Shown here: positions 5,723 to 14,234 of the stretch, piece by piece | Layout of the letters: every line of letters begins with the position of its first letter | Numbering within the stretch: the stretch's first letter is position 1 | NCBI GenBank assembly: GCA_937894515.1 | Contig: CALCRH010000252.1 | Location: 1-22,989, forward strand | Length of the DNA stretch: 22,989 nucleotides | Origin: an uncultured Clostridia bacterium | GTDB taxonomy: Bacteria > Bacillota > Clostridia > Oscillospirales > Oscillospiraceae | Direction: 5' to 3' | The notes under the pieces: generated by a model | The model's input: the letters and a program-made list of their open reading frames with translations, nothing else | Told to the model about the DNA's origin: nothing | Databases searched by the model: none | Translations under genes and position numbers: made by a program

Positions 5723-8470
5723 TTAACTGTGATATTCCTTACAGGTACACTTTTTCCATTTCAAGCCGCTGCCACACGGGCAGGGATCGTTGCGGCCGAT
5801 CTTGATGGCGGTCTTTTTCGGCTGTTTCTTCACCGTACCGTCGCCGCCTACGTTTTCCGTAGCACCGTTGGCTACCCGCTCTCGCTTGATCTCCTCATTA
5901 TGCTGGAGCCGGACGCTGTACAGGCGGCGAACGGTTTCGGCACGGATGGCGGCGATCATCTCCTCAAACATATCCAGGGACTCTTTCTTATAGGCAATAA
6001 CGGGATCCACCTGGGCGTAGGCACGAAGACGGATCCCCTGCTTCAGGTCGTCCATGGCAGAGATGTGATCCATCCAATACTCATCTACCACACGCAGAAG
6101 GACCACGCGCTCTACTTCGCGCATGACGGGTGAGGTGAAAGCCTCTTCCTTTTTCTCGTAGAAGTCAGCAGCGGCAGCGATGAAGCGCTGGGTGATGGCC
6201 TCCTCTGTGAGAGTGGGCAGTTCATTCTCTTCAAATCTTACCGCGTACTTCGGGAAGTAGATGCCCTCTACGCTCTTGAGAAGCTGACGGCAGGTCTCGA
6301 GGTCAATATGCTCGGCGCCCAGGAAGTATTCATGCACCTGGTCGGAAATGGCGCCGTTCATCATGTTCATCACGATGGACTTGACGTCCATGCCCTCCAA
6401 TACCTGGGTACGCTGACCGTAGATGATTTCACGCTGCTTGTTCATCACGTCATCGTATTCCAGCACGGCCTTACGGGACTGGAAGTTCCGACTCTCCACC
6501 GTGGTCTGGGCGTTTTCAATGGTCTTGGAGAGGAGCTTGGTTTCGATGGGAGTATCCTCGTCCACGTTCAGACGATCCATCATACCGGTGATCCGATCGC
6601 CGCCGAACAGACGCATCAGATCGTCTTCCAAAGAGATATAGAAGCGGGTCTCACCGGGGTCACCCTGACGGCCGCTGCGTCCGCGGAGCTGGTTGTCGAT
6701 ACGGCGGGAGTCGTGGCGCTCGGTGCCGATGATAAAGAGTCCTCCGGCGGCACGAACCTTTTCTGCCTCGCCGGCAATCTCGTCCTTGTGCTGCTGCAAT
6801 TTTTCGGCGAACAGCTTGCGGGCGTTCAGAATTTCTTCGTTATCCGTTTCGGCATAGCCGGTGGCCTCAGCGATCAGCTCGTCTGAAAGACCGGCTTTCC
6901 GCAGGTCGTTTTTCGCCATGTACTCAGCGTTGCCGCCCAGCATGATATCGGTACCGCGGCCGGCCATGTTGGTGGCCACGGTAACAGCACCGAACTTACC
7001 GGCCTGTGCCACGATCTCCGCTTCCTTTTCGTGGTTTTTGGCGTTCAACAGATTGCAGGGAATGCCCTCACGCTGCAAGAGCTTGCCCAGCAGCTCGTTC
7101 TTTTCAATGGACACCGTACCCACCAGCACCGGCTGACCCTTGGCGTGGCAGGCCTTGACCTGCTGGATCACGGCGCGGTATTTTCCCGCCTGGGTCTTAT
7201 AGACGCTGTCGTCATTGTCGATACGGGCAATGGGACGGTTGGTGGGAATTTCGATAATGTCCAGCTTATAGATCGTACCGAACTCCTCTTCCTCGGTCAA
7301 TGCCGTACCGGTCATACCGGACAGCTTGCGGTACAGACGGAAGTAGTTCTGGAAGGTAATGGTGGCCAGGGTCTTACTCTCCCGCTGGACGGAGACGTGC
7401 TCCTTGGCCTCAATAGCCTGATGCAGACCTTCGCTGTACCGGCGGCCGAACATCAGACGGCCGGTGAACTCGTCCACGATGATGACCTCGCCGTCCTTGA
7501 CCACATAGTCCACGTCACGCTTCATATTGCCGTGGGCTTTCAGCGCCTGATTGATATGGTGGGAGATGGTGGCGTTTTCGGGATCGCCCAGGTTGTCCAG
7601 CTTGAAAAAAGTCTCTGCCTTGGCAATGCCGCGGGCGGTGAGGGTGGAGGTATGTGCCTTTTCGTCTACCACATAGTCGGCATCCATGTTGGGATCCTCT
7701 TCCACTTTGGTATCGGCCTCGGCCACCACATGCTTTTTCAAAGTGCGGACAAAGCTGTCGGCCAGATCGTAAAGCTGGGTGGATTTTTCGCCCATACCGG
7801 AGATGATCAAAGGTGTGCGAGCCTCATCAATAAGAATGGAGTCCACCTCATCCACAATGGCAAAGGCGTGGCCCCGCTGTACCTGCTCATTGGCATAGAT
7901 GGCCATATTGTCACGCAGGTAGTCAAAGCCCATTTCGTTGTTGGTGCCGTAGGTGATGTCGGCGGCGTAGGCCTTTTGCCGCTCCTCATTGGTCAAATCA
8001 TGGATAATAAGCCCCACGGTCAGACCCAGGAACCGATGGACCTTGCCCATCCACTCGCTGTCGCGCTTGGCCAGATAGTCGTTGACGGTGACGATATGCA
8101 CGCCCTCGCCGGTCAGCGCATTGAGGTAGGCGGGCAGGGTGGCCACAAGGGTCTTGCCCTCGCCGGTCTTCATTTCGGCGATGCGACCCTGATGCAGCAC
8201 GATACCGCCAATAAGCTGTACGGGATAGGGGCGCAGACCCAGCACGCGGTCAGCAGCCTCCCGGACGGTGGCAAAAGCCTCGGGCAGAATGTCGTCCAGC
8301 GTTTCGCCGCCTTGCAGACGCTCCTTGAATTCCACGGTCTTGTGCTGGAGCTGGGCGTCAGTCATTGCCCGGTATTCGTCCTCCATGGCCTCGATTTTCT
8401 TGACGATGGGGGCGATATTTTTCAGTTCGCGCTCAGAATAGTTTCCAAACAGTTTGTTAATGAGTCCCAT
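5723..8470 (-). CDS. secA: Protein translocase ATPase SecA
   Basis: Motor ATPase that drives unfolded preproteins through SecYEG. The start at 8470 (915 residues) gives the family N-terminus MGLINKLFGNYSERELK and has AAAGGAAAGGG about 11 bases upstream. An in-frame ATG at 8506 would lie almost at the predicted transcription start and lacks a site. Visible features are Walker A KTGEGKTL (about 102-109), Walker B-type DEVDSILIDEARTPL (from about 207), and helicase motifs GTVSIEKNELL, NMAGRGTDIMLGG and QLRGRSGRQGDPG. The C-terminal SecB/lipid-binding tail is CPCGSGLKWKKCTC, a slightly altered zinc site (Cys897, 899, 908, 910). It heads a probable secA-pgeF-lipoprotein operon. Confidence 0.97.
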   Translation of the reverse strand: MGLINKLFGNYSERELKNIAPIVKKIEAMEDEYRAMTDAQLQHKTVEFKERLQGGETLDDILPEAFATVREAADRVLGLRPYPVQLIGGIVLHQGRIAEMKTGEGKTLVATLPAYLNALTGEGVHIVTVNDYLAKRDSEWMGKVHRFLGLTVGLIIHDLTNEERQKAYAADITYGTNNEMGFDYLRDNMAIYANEQVQRGHAFAIVDEVDSILIDEARTPLIISGMGEKSTQLYDLADSFVRTLKKHVVAEADTKVEEDPNMDADYVVDEKAHTSTLTARGIAKAETFFKLDNLGDPENATISHHINQALKAHGNMKRDVDYVVKDGEVIIVDEFTGRLMFGRRYSEGLHQAIEAKEHVSVQRESKTLATITFQNYFRLYRKLSGMTGTALTEEEEFGTIYKLDIIEIPTNRPIARIDNDDSVYKTQAGKYRAVIQQVKACHAKGQPVLVGTVSIEKNELLGKLLQREGIPCNLLNAKNHEKEAEIVAQAGKFGAVTVATNMAGRGTDIMLGGNAEYMAKNDLRKAGLSDELIAEATGYAETDNEEILNARKLFAEKLQQHKDEIAGEAEKVRAAGGLFIIGTERHDSRRIDNQLRGRSGRQGDPGETRFYISLEDDLMRLFGGDRITGMMDRLNVDEDTPIETKLLSKTIENAQTTVESRNFQSRKAVLEYDDVMNKQREIIYGQRTQVLEGMDVKSIVMNMMNGAISDQVHEYFLGAEHIDLETCRQLLKSVEGIYFPKYAVRFEENELPTLTEEAITQRFIAAAADFYEKKEEAFTSPVMREVERVVLLRVVDEYWMDHISAMDDLKQGIRLRAYAQVDPVIAYKKESLDMFEEMIAAIRAETVRRLYSVRLQHNEEIKRERVANGATENVGGDGTVKKQPKKTAIKIGRNDPCPCGSGLKWKKCTCKEYHS

Positions 8471-8521
8471 AGCAGCATGTACCCTTTCCTTTGGATAAAT
8501 TTGCATATCATTTCAAAATAT

Positions 8522-8550
8522 AGTATAGCATAAGAACCGTGTAGATGCAA
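8522..8550 (-). promoter_or_regulatory. Sigma-A promoter of secA
   Basis: On the minus strand TTGCAT (8545-8550) and TATACT (8522-8527) are separated by exactly 17 bases. The predicted transcript starts near 8515, leaving a leader of about 45 bases before the ATG at 8470. This supports 8470 over 8506 as the start. Confidence 0.75.
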
Positions 8551-8603
8551 AGGGAAACTTGTAAACAATACGTGAAGTTGAAAATTTGGGAGCGCTTCTT
8601 CTC

Positions 8604-8632
8604 TTGCACGGGGAAAGATAGTGTGGTAAAAT
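8604..8632 (+). promoter_or_regulatory. Sigma-A promoter of the RNase/methyltransferase unit
   Basis: TTGCAC (8604-8609) and TAAAAT (8627-8632) are spaced by 17 bases, with the transcript starting about 37 bases before the ATG at 8676. It is divergent from the secA promoter about 54 bases away. The intervening sequence shows no clear operator. Confidence 0.65.
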
Positions 8633-8675
8633 TATTTAAAACCAATATACCATGAAGAGAAAGGGTTGATTGACG

Positions 8676-10283
8676 ATGAAACTGTCATTTTTCGGTGCAG
8701 ACCAATGTGTGACGGGAAGCTGCCACTGTCTGGAAGTGAATGGAAAGAAACTGCTGATCGACTGCGGCTTGCAGCAGGGACAGGACGAGATCGATAACGC
8801 CTCCCTGCCCTTTGCGCCGGGCAGCATCGACTATGTGCTGATCACCCATGCCCATATCGACCACTCCGGCCGTGTCCCCATGCTCATCAAGCAGGGCTTT
8901 AACGGGCGAATCATCACCACCCGGCTGACGGCAGATCTGCTCAGCATCATGCTGGCGGACTCCGCCCACATTCAGGAGAGCGACGCGGCCTATCAGAACC
9001 GCAAGAATGAGCGGGCGGGCCGTCCGGCGGTGGAGCCGCTGTATACCGTGGAGGACGCCATGCGCCTGCCCCAGTTTCTGGATACCTGCGAATATGGCCA
9101 GACCATCGAGATCTGTGAGGGCGTCAAGGCCACATTCATTGATGCAGGGCACCTGCTGGGCAGCGCCAGTATCCGGCTGGAACTGACCGAGGGCGGCGAA
9201 ACACGCACCATCGTGTTCTCCGGCGACATCGGCAACGTGGATCAGCCCATTATCCGGGATCCCCAGTATTTCAGCGAGGCGGACTATGTGGTGATGGAGT
9301 CCACCTACGGCGACCGGAACCACACCGAGGTGTGGAGTTATACCGACGAGTTGGCGGAGATCATTGACGAAACCCTGGGCAAGGGCGGCAACGTGGTGAT
9401 CCCCAGCTTTGCCGTGGGCCGCACCCAGGAGCTGCTGTACTTTATCCGGGAGATCAAGGACAACAATCTGGTGAAGTCCGTCAAGGACTTCCCGGTCTAT
9501 GTGGACAGCCCCCTTGCCAAGGCGGCCACCACCATTTTCTGCGGTGATCTGCGGGGTTATCTGGACGACGAGGCCCGGGAGCTGGTGAAGGACGGCACCG
9601 CCATGTTCTCCTTCCCGGGGCTGCACCTGACGGAGAGCACCGATGAGTCCAAGATGCTGAACATGGACACCACCCCCAAGGTCATTATTTCCGCCAGCGG
9701 TATGTGCGATGCGGGTCGGATCCGCCACCATTTGAAGTACAATCTGTGGAAACCCAACAGCGCCGTGGTGTTTGTGGGCTTCCAGTCCCCCGGTACGCTG
9801 GGCAGAACGCTGCTGGACGGTGCGGAAAAGGTGAAGATGTTCGGCGAGGACGTGGCGGTACGCGCCAAGATCGTGAATTTTCAGGGTCTTTCCTCCCACG
9901 CCGACCATGACCATCTGCTGGAGTGGATCGGGCAGTTCAAGGACAGCGGTGTCAAGCACGTGTTCGTGGTACACGGCGACCGTGACGTGGCGCCGGTTTT
10001 CGCGGAAACCGTACAGAAGTTGGGCTTTGCCGCCCATGCGCCCCAGTACACCGAGGAATACGACCTCATTACCTGCCAGCAGACCGCCCGCGGCTACCTG
10101 CCCGAGCGGAAGAAGGTCACGTTTGAGCCCGGCAGCGGCAAGACCTCTCAGGCTTACCAACGTCTGCTGCAGGTGGGCGACAGCCTGATGGCGCTGATCC
10201 GCCGCAGCAAGGGTCGGGACAACAAGAGCCTGGCCGCCTTTGCCGAGGCCATCAAGAAACTCATCGAGAGGTTTGATTTCTAA
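8676..10283 (+). CDS. Beta-CASP metallo-beta-lactamase RNase-like protein
   Basis: Zinc-dependent nuclease-type protein of the YSH1/CPSF73-like group, 535 residues. The ATG at 8676 gives MKLSFFGADQCVTGS, the normal family start; a TTG two codons earlier is also possible. GAAAGGG lies 10 bases before the ATG. The metallo-beta-lactamase core has THAHIDHSGR (His58, His60, Asp62, His63), DAGHLLGSAS and FSGDIGN. The beta-CASP domain follows, with YGDRNH, IPSFAVGRTQELLY, ISASGMCDAGRIRHH and SSHADHDHLLEW, and then an RMMBL-type end with FVVHGD. Family members cut or trim RNA, which fits the adjacent rRNA methyltransferase gene 3 bases downstream. The RNA target is unknown. Confidence 0.9.
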   Translation: MKLSFFGADQCVTGSCHCLEVNGKKLLIDCGLQQGQDEIDNASLPFAPGSIDYVLITHAHIDHSGRVPMLIKQGFNGRIITTRLTADLLSIMLADSAHIQESDAAYQNRKNERAGRPAVEPLYTVEDAMRLPQFLDTCEYGQTIEICEGVKATFIDAGHLLGSASIRLELTEGGETRTIVFSGDIGNVDQPIIRDPQYFSEADYVVMESTYGDRNHTEVWSYTDELAEIIDETLGKGGNVVIPSFAVGRTQELLYFIREIKDNNLVKSVKDFPVYVDSPLAKAATTIFCGDLRGYLDDEARELVKDGTAMFSFPGLHLTESTDESKMLNMDTTPKVIISASGMCDAGRIRHHLKYNLWKPNSAVVFVGFQSPGTLGRTLLDGAEKVKMFGEDVAVRAKIVNFQGLSSHADHDHLLEWIGQFKDSGVKHVFVVHGDRDVAPVFAETVQKLGFAAHAPQYTEEYDLITCQQTARGYLPERKKVTFEPGSGKTSQAYQRLLQVGDSLMALIRRSKGRDNKSLAAFAEAIKKLIERFDF

Positions 10284-10286
10284 ACC

Positions 10287-11636
10287 ATGTTGACCAAAAA
10301 CCAAGTCGTCCATGCCTGCATCGAGGGGTATTCCTCCGAGGGACTGGGCATCGCCCGGGTGGACGGGCAGGTGGTGTTCGTCCACCGTGCCGTCCGGAGC
10401 GAGAACTGCGACATTTTGATATTGAAGGTGCTGAAAAACGCGGCATTCGGCAAGGTGGTAGGGATCGAAACGCCCTCTCTTCACCGCACCGAGCCGGACT
10501 GCCCCTACTACGGCAGGTGCGGCGGCTGCGATTTCCGGCACATGGACTACGCCGAGGAGCTGGAAGCCAAGCGTCAGCGGGTGCAGGATGCCCTTGAGCG
10601 TCTGGGCGGCAGCGATGTGACCGTGGAGGAGATTTTGGACGCATCGGTGCAGGAGCGTTACCGCAACAAGAGCCTGTACCCCATCGCCGCTGACGGAACG
10701 GTGGGTTTTTACCGGGCACGTACCCACGAGGTGCAGACGGTGGAACACTGTCTGCTGCAAAAAGAGACGGCAGATGCGGCGGCAGACGCCTTGCGGCAGT
10801 ACATCGAGACCTGCGGCGTGCCGTGCTATGACGAAACCGCCCATAAGGGCCTTCTGCGCCACCTGTTTGTTCGTACCAACGCCAAAGGGGAGTGCCTGAT
10901 CTGCCTGTTCGTCAACGGAGACAGACTGCCCCGGGAGGATAAGCTGGTGGAACTTCTGCGGCAAAGCGTTCCTGCCTGCGTGGGCATCGTGCTTGGCATG
11001 AACACCCGCAGGGGCAACGCCATCACCGCCGAGCGTTACCGCACCCTCTGGGGCGAGGACACTCTCTGCGATACCCTGTGCGGTCTGACGTTCCGTCTGT
11101 CGGTGCCATCGTTTTATCAGGTGAATCGGGAGCAGGCGGAGGTGCTGTACCGCAAGGCAGCGGAGTTTGCCGGACTGGCGGGAAAGGAAACACTCCTTGA
11201 TTTGTACTGCGGCGCGGGAACGATCACGCAGGTGATGGCGCAGCACTGCAAGACCGCCATCGGGGCGGAGATCGTACCGGAGGCGATAGAGAACGCGAAA
11301 AAGAGCGCCGCAGAGAACGGCCTTACCAACGTGGAGTTCTTCTGCGGCGATGCCAAAGCCGTGGCGGAGAAATTCGCCGGGGAGGGCTTGCGGCCCGACG
11401 TGATTTGTGTTGATCCGCCGCGAAAAGGCCTTGCCCCGGAGGTGGTGAAGGCGATATGCACCATGGCGCCGGAGCGAGTGGTGTATGTCTCCTGTGATCC
11501 GGCCACATTGGGCCGTGATGTGAAACGGTTTGCCGAATTGGGTTACATCTGCACCCGCGCCGCGGCGGTGGACCTGTTTCCCCGCACGGCAAATGTCGAG
11601 AGCGTGGTATTGATAGAGAGAGAAGAAAAGCAATGA
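10287..11636 (+). CDS. rlmD: 23S rRNA (uracil-5-)-methyltransferase, RlmD/RlmCD type
   Basis: S-adenosylmethionine-dependent enzyme of the TrmA/RumA family that makes 5-methyluridine in 23S rRNA, 449 residues. An N-terminal TRAM RNA-binding domain (about 1-60) is followed by an iron-sulfur cluster site with Cys72, Cys78, Cys81 and Cys155 (CPYYGRCGGC...HC). Next come the SAM motif DLYCGAGTI (from Asp305), DPPRKGL and catalytic Cys403 in VYVSCDPATLGRD. In Firmicutes one enzyme (RlmCD) may modify two uridines that RlmC and RlmD modify separately in E. coli, so the exact site is uncertain. It begins 3 bases after the RNase stop, and its stop overlaps the next start (ATGA). Confidence 0.93.
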   Translation: MLTKNQVVHACIEGYSSEGLGIARVDGQVVFVHRAVRSENCDILILKVLKNAAFGKVVGIETPSLHRTEPDCPYYGRCGGCDFRHMDYAEELEAKRQRVQDALERLGGSDVTVEEILDASVQERYRNKSLYPIAADGTVGFYRARTHEVQTVEHCLLQKETADAAADALRQYIETCGVPCYDETAHKGLLRHLFVRTNAKGECLICLFVNGDRLPREDKLVELLRQSVPACVGIVLGMNTRRGNAITAERYRTLWGEDTLCDTLCGLTFRLSVPSFYQVNREQAEVLYRKAAEFAGLAGKETLLDLYCGAGTITQVMAQHCKTAIGAEIVPEAIENAKKSAAENGLTNVEFFCGDAKAVAEKFAGEGLRPDVICVDPPRKGLAPEVVKAICTMAPERVVYVSCDPATLGRDVKRFAELGYICTRAAAVDLFPRTANVESVVLIEREEKQ

Positions 11637-12178
11637 AAACAAGAGACATTACCTTTTTGGCCATAGGGATCGCCCTGTTTGTTGCCATCTCCATGTGCCT
11701 TCGGGTGCCTGTATTTGAAAACTATTATTTGTGTCTGGGCTATGTTGTCATGACTGTCTACATCTGGTGTTTCCAGTGGTACGAAGGGGCAATCATCGGC
11801 TTTTTCGGCGTGATCCTGTACTGCGCCGTGGGAGGCCTTGGCTTCAACGGGATGCCGGGCTGGTCCGTCGGAAATCTCCTGATCGGTCTGCTGATCGGCC
11901 TTGCTCTGAAATGGATTAAGGAGGTTCGACTGAAAACGATCCAGTTCGTGCTGGCGGCCATCGCTTCAGCCATTGCGACATTTATCGGCATTGAACTGGT
12001 GAAGTCTTTGATCGACAGTTTTGTAGTGGGACAGCCGTTTTGGGTTAGATTTGGCAAGAATTTTACCTCGTTTATTGCCGATGCAGTTGTCATTGTGGCC
12101 AGCTTGCCCATCGCCATGATTCTGGAAAAATCGGCAAAGAAATTGCGGTGTGGACAGACATATAAGAAAACTCGCTGA
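11633..12178 (+). CDS. ECF transporter S component (substrate-binding membrane protein)
   Basis: Very hydrophobic 181-residue membrane protein with about five or six predicted helices (for example ITFLAIGIALFVAISMCL, GAIIGFFGVILYCAVGG, VGNLLIGLLIGLALKWI, FVLAAIASAIATFIGIEL and AVVIVASLPIAMIL). Length and layout fit the S component of an energy-coupling-factor importer, which binds a vitamin or nucleobase-like solute and shares the EcfAAT module. The partner Ecf genes are not in the window and no riboswitch precedes it, so the substrate is unknown. Its ATG overlaps the rlmD stop by four bases (ATGA), implying translational coupling. I assign the family from overall character, so this is less certain than its neighbours. 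Confidence 0.72.
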   Translation: MKTRDITFLAIGIALFVAISMCLRVPVFENYYLCLGYVVMTVYIWCFQWYEGAIIGFFGVILYCAVGGLGFNGMPGWSVGNLLIGLLIGLALKWIKEVRLKTIQFVLAAIASAIATFIGIELVKSLIDSFVVGQPFWVRFGKNFTSFIADAVVIVASLPIAMILEKSAKKLRCGQTYKKTR

Positions 12179-12214
12179 ATTGTGGAGCAACAAAGAAACA
12201 AACGGAGAACGCAT

Positions 12215-12556
12215 ATGTGGAACTGGAAAAAGAAAGAGGAAAAAGGACCGCGGCAGGTCAACTATCTGTGGGTGCTTGCCGGCGGCTATCTGATGTACTT
12301 AGGCGGCGAACTGATCTACGGCGTCATCAAAGGGGAATCCACCCTGGAATTCTTCGGAATCCTTGCCGCTGTGGTGTTTTTTCTGGTGGGCGGCTGGCTG
12401 TGTCTGCGGGAGTGGAAGATCTACCGCTACGGTGCAAATGAGGAACAGCAGACCGATGAATTGCCGGAGGAAGCTGACGGGGCGGCAGACGAATTATCGG
12501 ATGAATCGGCCGATCCCGCAGAGGGCGAGGAGGAAACAGAATGGAAGAATTGTTGA
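12215..12556 (+). CDS. Small two-helix membrane protein with acidic tail, unknown function
   Basis: Not recognised. ATG at 12215 (113 residues) is chosen because GGAG lies 7 bases before it. The layout is a short basic N-terminus (MWNWKKKEEKGPRQ), a first hydrophobic helix (NYLWVLAGGYLMYLGGELI), a short loop, a second helix (FFGILAAVVFFLVGGWLCL) and then RE-W-K. The last 35 or so residues are strongly acidic (about half Glu/Asp). The tail is probably cytoplasmic and disordered. It follows the ECF S component by 36 bases and overlaps the next start by 16 bases, so these genes are very likely co-transcribed. A link to transport or membrane assembly is only inference from position. Confidence 0.75.
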   Translation: MWNWKKKEEKGPRQVNYLWVLAGGYLMYLGGELIYGVIKGESTLEFFGILAAVVFFLVGGWLCLREWKIYRYGANEEQQTDELPEEADGAADELSDESADPAEGEEETEWKNC

Positions 12557-12987
12557 AAGCAATCCGGCACGGCAAGCCGTGGATCGACAGCTTTACCCGT
12601 TTTGCTTATCGGGATGCGTTCAGCCAGTACCGTGTGCAGTATGAGCCGGCCTACGTGGGAGCGGTACAGGCCTATAAGTCTGTGGAGAAACTGGCGGGAG
12701 AGATTGTGGACGCTGTCGAGGCAGGGTGGAAAAAGGAAAAGTTCTGGAACCGCAGCGCTGCCAAGGTGGATGACAAAATGGTGATGGTGGTGTATCTGAC
12801 CCCCATGCTGCTCTCATCCCAGGAACCCCGATGTCACGATCTGGCCACAGCCCTGCGTGAGGCATGGAACCAAAAATTTCCGGAAAACCAGTACGCCATT
12901 GCCGGTTATGAGGAACTGATTGACGGATTTCGCAATACAATCATGGGCTTTGATTTGGCGGGAAAGCGCTTTAAAGGGAAAGAGTAA
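12541..12987 (+). CDS. Conserved-looking soluble protein of unknown function
   Basis: Not recognised. It has 148 residues, no signal peptide and no membrane helix. The composition is mixed, with aromatic-rich helical segments (WIDSFTRFAYRDAFSQYRVQY, YKSVEKLAGEIVDAVEAGW), then a short strand-like MVMVVYLTPML and a probably helical C-terminus. GAGGAGG lies about 7 bases before the ATG, inside the acidic tail of the preceding gene, with which it overlaps by 16 bases out of frame. Codon use matches its neighbours. It is the last gene before a terminator, so it belongs to the RNase-rlmD-ECF unit. No function is claimed. Confidence 0.8.
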   Translation: MEELLKAIRHGKPWIDSFTRFAYRDAFSQYRVQYEPAYVGAVQAYKSVEKLAGEIVDAVEAGWKKEKFWNRSAAKVDDKMVMVVYLTPMLLSSQEPRCHDLATALREAWNQKFPENQYAIAGYEELIDGFRNTIMGFDLAGKRFKGKE

Positions 12988-13012
12988 AAGGGGTACTTTT
13001 GTGCCCCTTTTT
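12986..13012 (+). terminator. Intrinsic terminator ending the RNase-rlmD-ECF unit
   Basis: AAAAGGGGTAC pairs with GTGCCCCTTTT (one G-U wobble) around a 4-base loop, followed by further Ts. It overlaps the stop codon of the preceding gene. It isolates this unit from the inositol operon that begins about 140 bases later. Confidence 0.85.
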
Positions 13013-13129
13013 CGACATTTAATACGATTGCAGGAACAATATGTATGAGATAAGTAAAAATGTTGTAAGCATCCCCTTTTTTCGTGAAATGAAATGTAAA
13101 TGAAAATGGCAAAAAATAGTATTTTTCAC

Positions 13130-13158
13130 TTGCCTATTTACAAAAGTTGTGGTAACAT
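13130..13158 (+). promoter_or_regulatory. Candidate sigma-A promoter of the inositol operon
   Basis: TTGCCT (13130-13135) and TAACAT (13153-13158) are spaced by 17 bases, placing the transcript start near 13165 and leaving a leader of about 40 bases. Just upstream is a near-perfect AT palindrome, AAAAATA-g-TATTTTT (13112-13126). It could be a regulator site or an UP-like A/T tract. The leader contains a small hairpin, GGTGC/GCACC (13169-13184), close to the ribosome binding site. No known riboswitch fold is recognised. The rest of 13013-13110 is AT-rich without visible structure. Confidence 0.6.
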
Positions 13159-13203
13159 GAGCCCAATAGGTGCGTGTATGCACCAAAAATGAAAAGGAGA
13201 AAA

Positions 13204-14145
13204 ATGAACATGAAAAAGTTTCTTGCACTGGTTCTTGCTCTGGTCCTGGCTCTGAGCCTGGTCGCTTGCGGCAAGGAAGCTGCTCCCGCTGAGGAAGCTG
13301 CTGATGAGGTTGAGATCGCTGTCGTTCTGAAGTGCACCACCTCTGAGTACTGGGGCTATGTGGAAGACGGCTGCATGCAGGCTGCTGACGAGCTGGGCAT
13401 CAAGGTCACCGTTACCGGTCCTAACGCCGAGTCTGACGTTGCCGAGCAGGTCAACATGATCGAGACCGCTATCGGTTCCGGCTGTGACGCTATCGTCTGC
13501 GCTCCCAATGATGCCGCTGCTGCCAATGGCGCCCTGCAGGCTGCCATCGATGCCGGTATCCCCGTCCTGTCCGTTGATACCAACTGCGGTATCGAGGGTC
13601 AGACTTCCTTCGTTGGCACCATGAACGATGAGGCCGCTTACCAGGGTGGTATCTGGGCCGCTGAGCAGCTGGGCGAAGGCGCCAAGGCTGTCATCATCTA
13701 CGGTCAGGAAGGCGACAACACCTCCAACCTGCGTCAGGCTGGTTACACCAAGGCCTGCGAGGAGAAGGGCATTGAGGTCCTGGACGCTCTGTCCGGCCAG
13801 AACACCATCGACGGTGCTGTTAAGACCATGGAAGACCTGCTGAACAAGCACGGTGATGCCATCAACGTGGTATTCTGCCACAACGATGATACCGCTCTGG
13901 GTGCTGCTAAGGTCTGCGAAGAGGCTGGTTACACCGACATCATGATCGTTGGCTTCGATGGCAACGCTTCCGCTCTGGAGGCCATTGCTTCCGGCGAGTC
14001 CCTGGTGAAGGCTACTGTCGCTCAGCAGCCCACTGCTATGGGTTATCAGGTCGTTAAGGCTGCTTACGCTGCCATCAACGGCGAGTCCGTTGAGCCCGTC
14101 ATCGCTGCTGATGTCAAGGTTATGACCATTGACAACATCGGCTGA
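13204..14145 (+). CDS. Sugar ABC transporter substrate-binding lipoprotein (RbsB-like), probable inositol binding
   Basis: Periplasmic-binding-protein type 1 family lipoprotein, 313 residues from ATG 13204. GGAG lies 4 bases before this ATG and 10 bases before an in-frame ATG at 13210, so either could be used. The signal is basic KK, a hydrophobic run and lipobox LVAC (Cys22), followed by an Ala/Glu-rich linker. The core has VAEQVNMIETAIGSGCDAIV, IPVLSVDTNCG, FVGTMNDEAAYQGG and VFCHNDDTALGA, all typical of RbsB-like proteins. Position at the head of an operon with ATPase, permease and iol genes suggests it binds myo-inositol or an isomer. Alanine codons are strongly T-ending, unlike the downstream genes, which fits very high expression. 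Confidence 0.92.
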   Translation: MNMKKFLALVLALVLALSLVACGKEAAPAEEAADEVEIAVVLKCTTSEYWGYVEDGCMQAADELGIKVTVTGPNAESDVAEQVNMIETAIGSGCDAIVCAPNDAAAANGALQAAIDAGIPVLSVDTNCGIEGQTSFVGTMNDEAAYQGGIWAAEQLGEGAKAVIIYGQEGDNTSNLRQAGYTKACEEKGIEVLDALSGQNTIDGAVKTMEDLLNKHGDAINVVFCHNDDTALGAAKVCEEAGYTDIMIVGFDGNASALEAIASGESLVKATVAQQPTAMGYQVVKAAYAAINGESVEPVIAADVKVMTIDNIG

Positions 14146-14193
14146 TATTGACGCAAACACGAACTGTATTGTCGCTGCGTAAATAAGTCAATG

Positions 14194-14234
14194 AAAGGGG
14201 GCGACAGATTTCTGTCGCCCCCTTTTGCTTTTTT
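14194..14234 (+). terminator. Intraoperon terminator/attenuator after the binding-protein gene
   Basis: AAAGGGGGCGACAGA (14194-14208) and TCTGTCGCCCCCTTT (14211-14225) form a perfect 15-bp stem with a 2-base gap, so the loop will open slightly. It is followed by TGCTTTTTT. It lies about 50 bases after the binding-protein stop. Such a hairpin would stop most transcripts and protect the 3' end of the binding-protein mRNA, giving an excess of binding protein over ATPase and permease. Confidence 0.8.

Noticed and set aside
7031..8533. Plus-strand 500-codon open frame opposite secA
   Set aside because: It is antisense to conserved SecA motifs, has no plausible domain, and runs into the secA promoter.
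8685..11642. Very long minus-strand open frame (985 codons) opposite the RNase and rlmD genes
   Set aside because: It is antisense to two well-supported enzymes, resembles no family, and is explained by GC-rich third positions suppressing antisense stops.
13165..13203. Possible riboswitch in the leader of the inositol operon
   Set aside because: The leader is only about 40 bases with one 5-bp hairpin, too small for a known riboswitch class.
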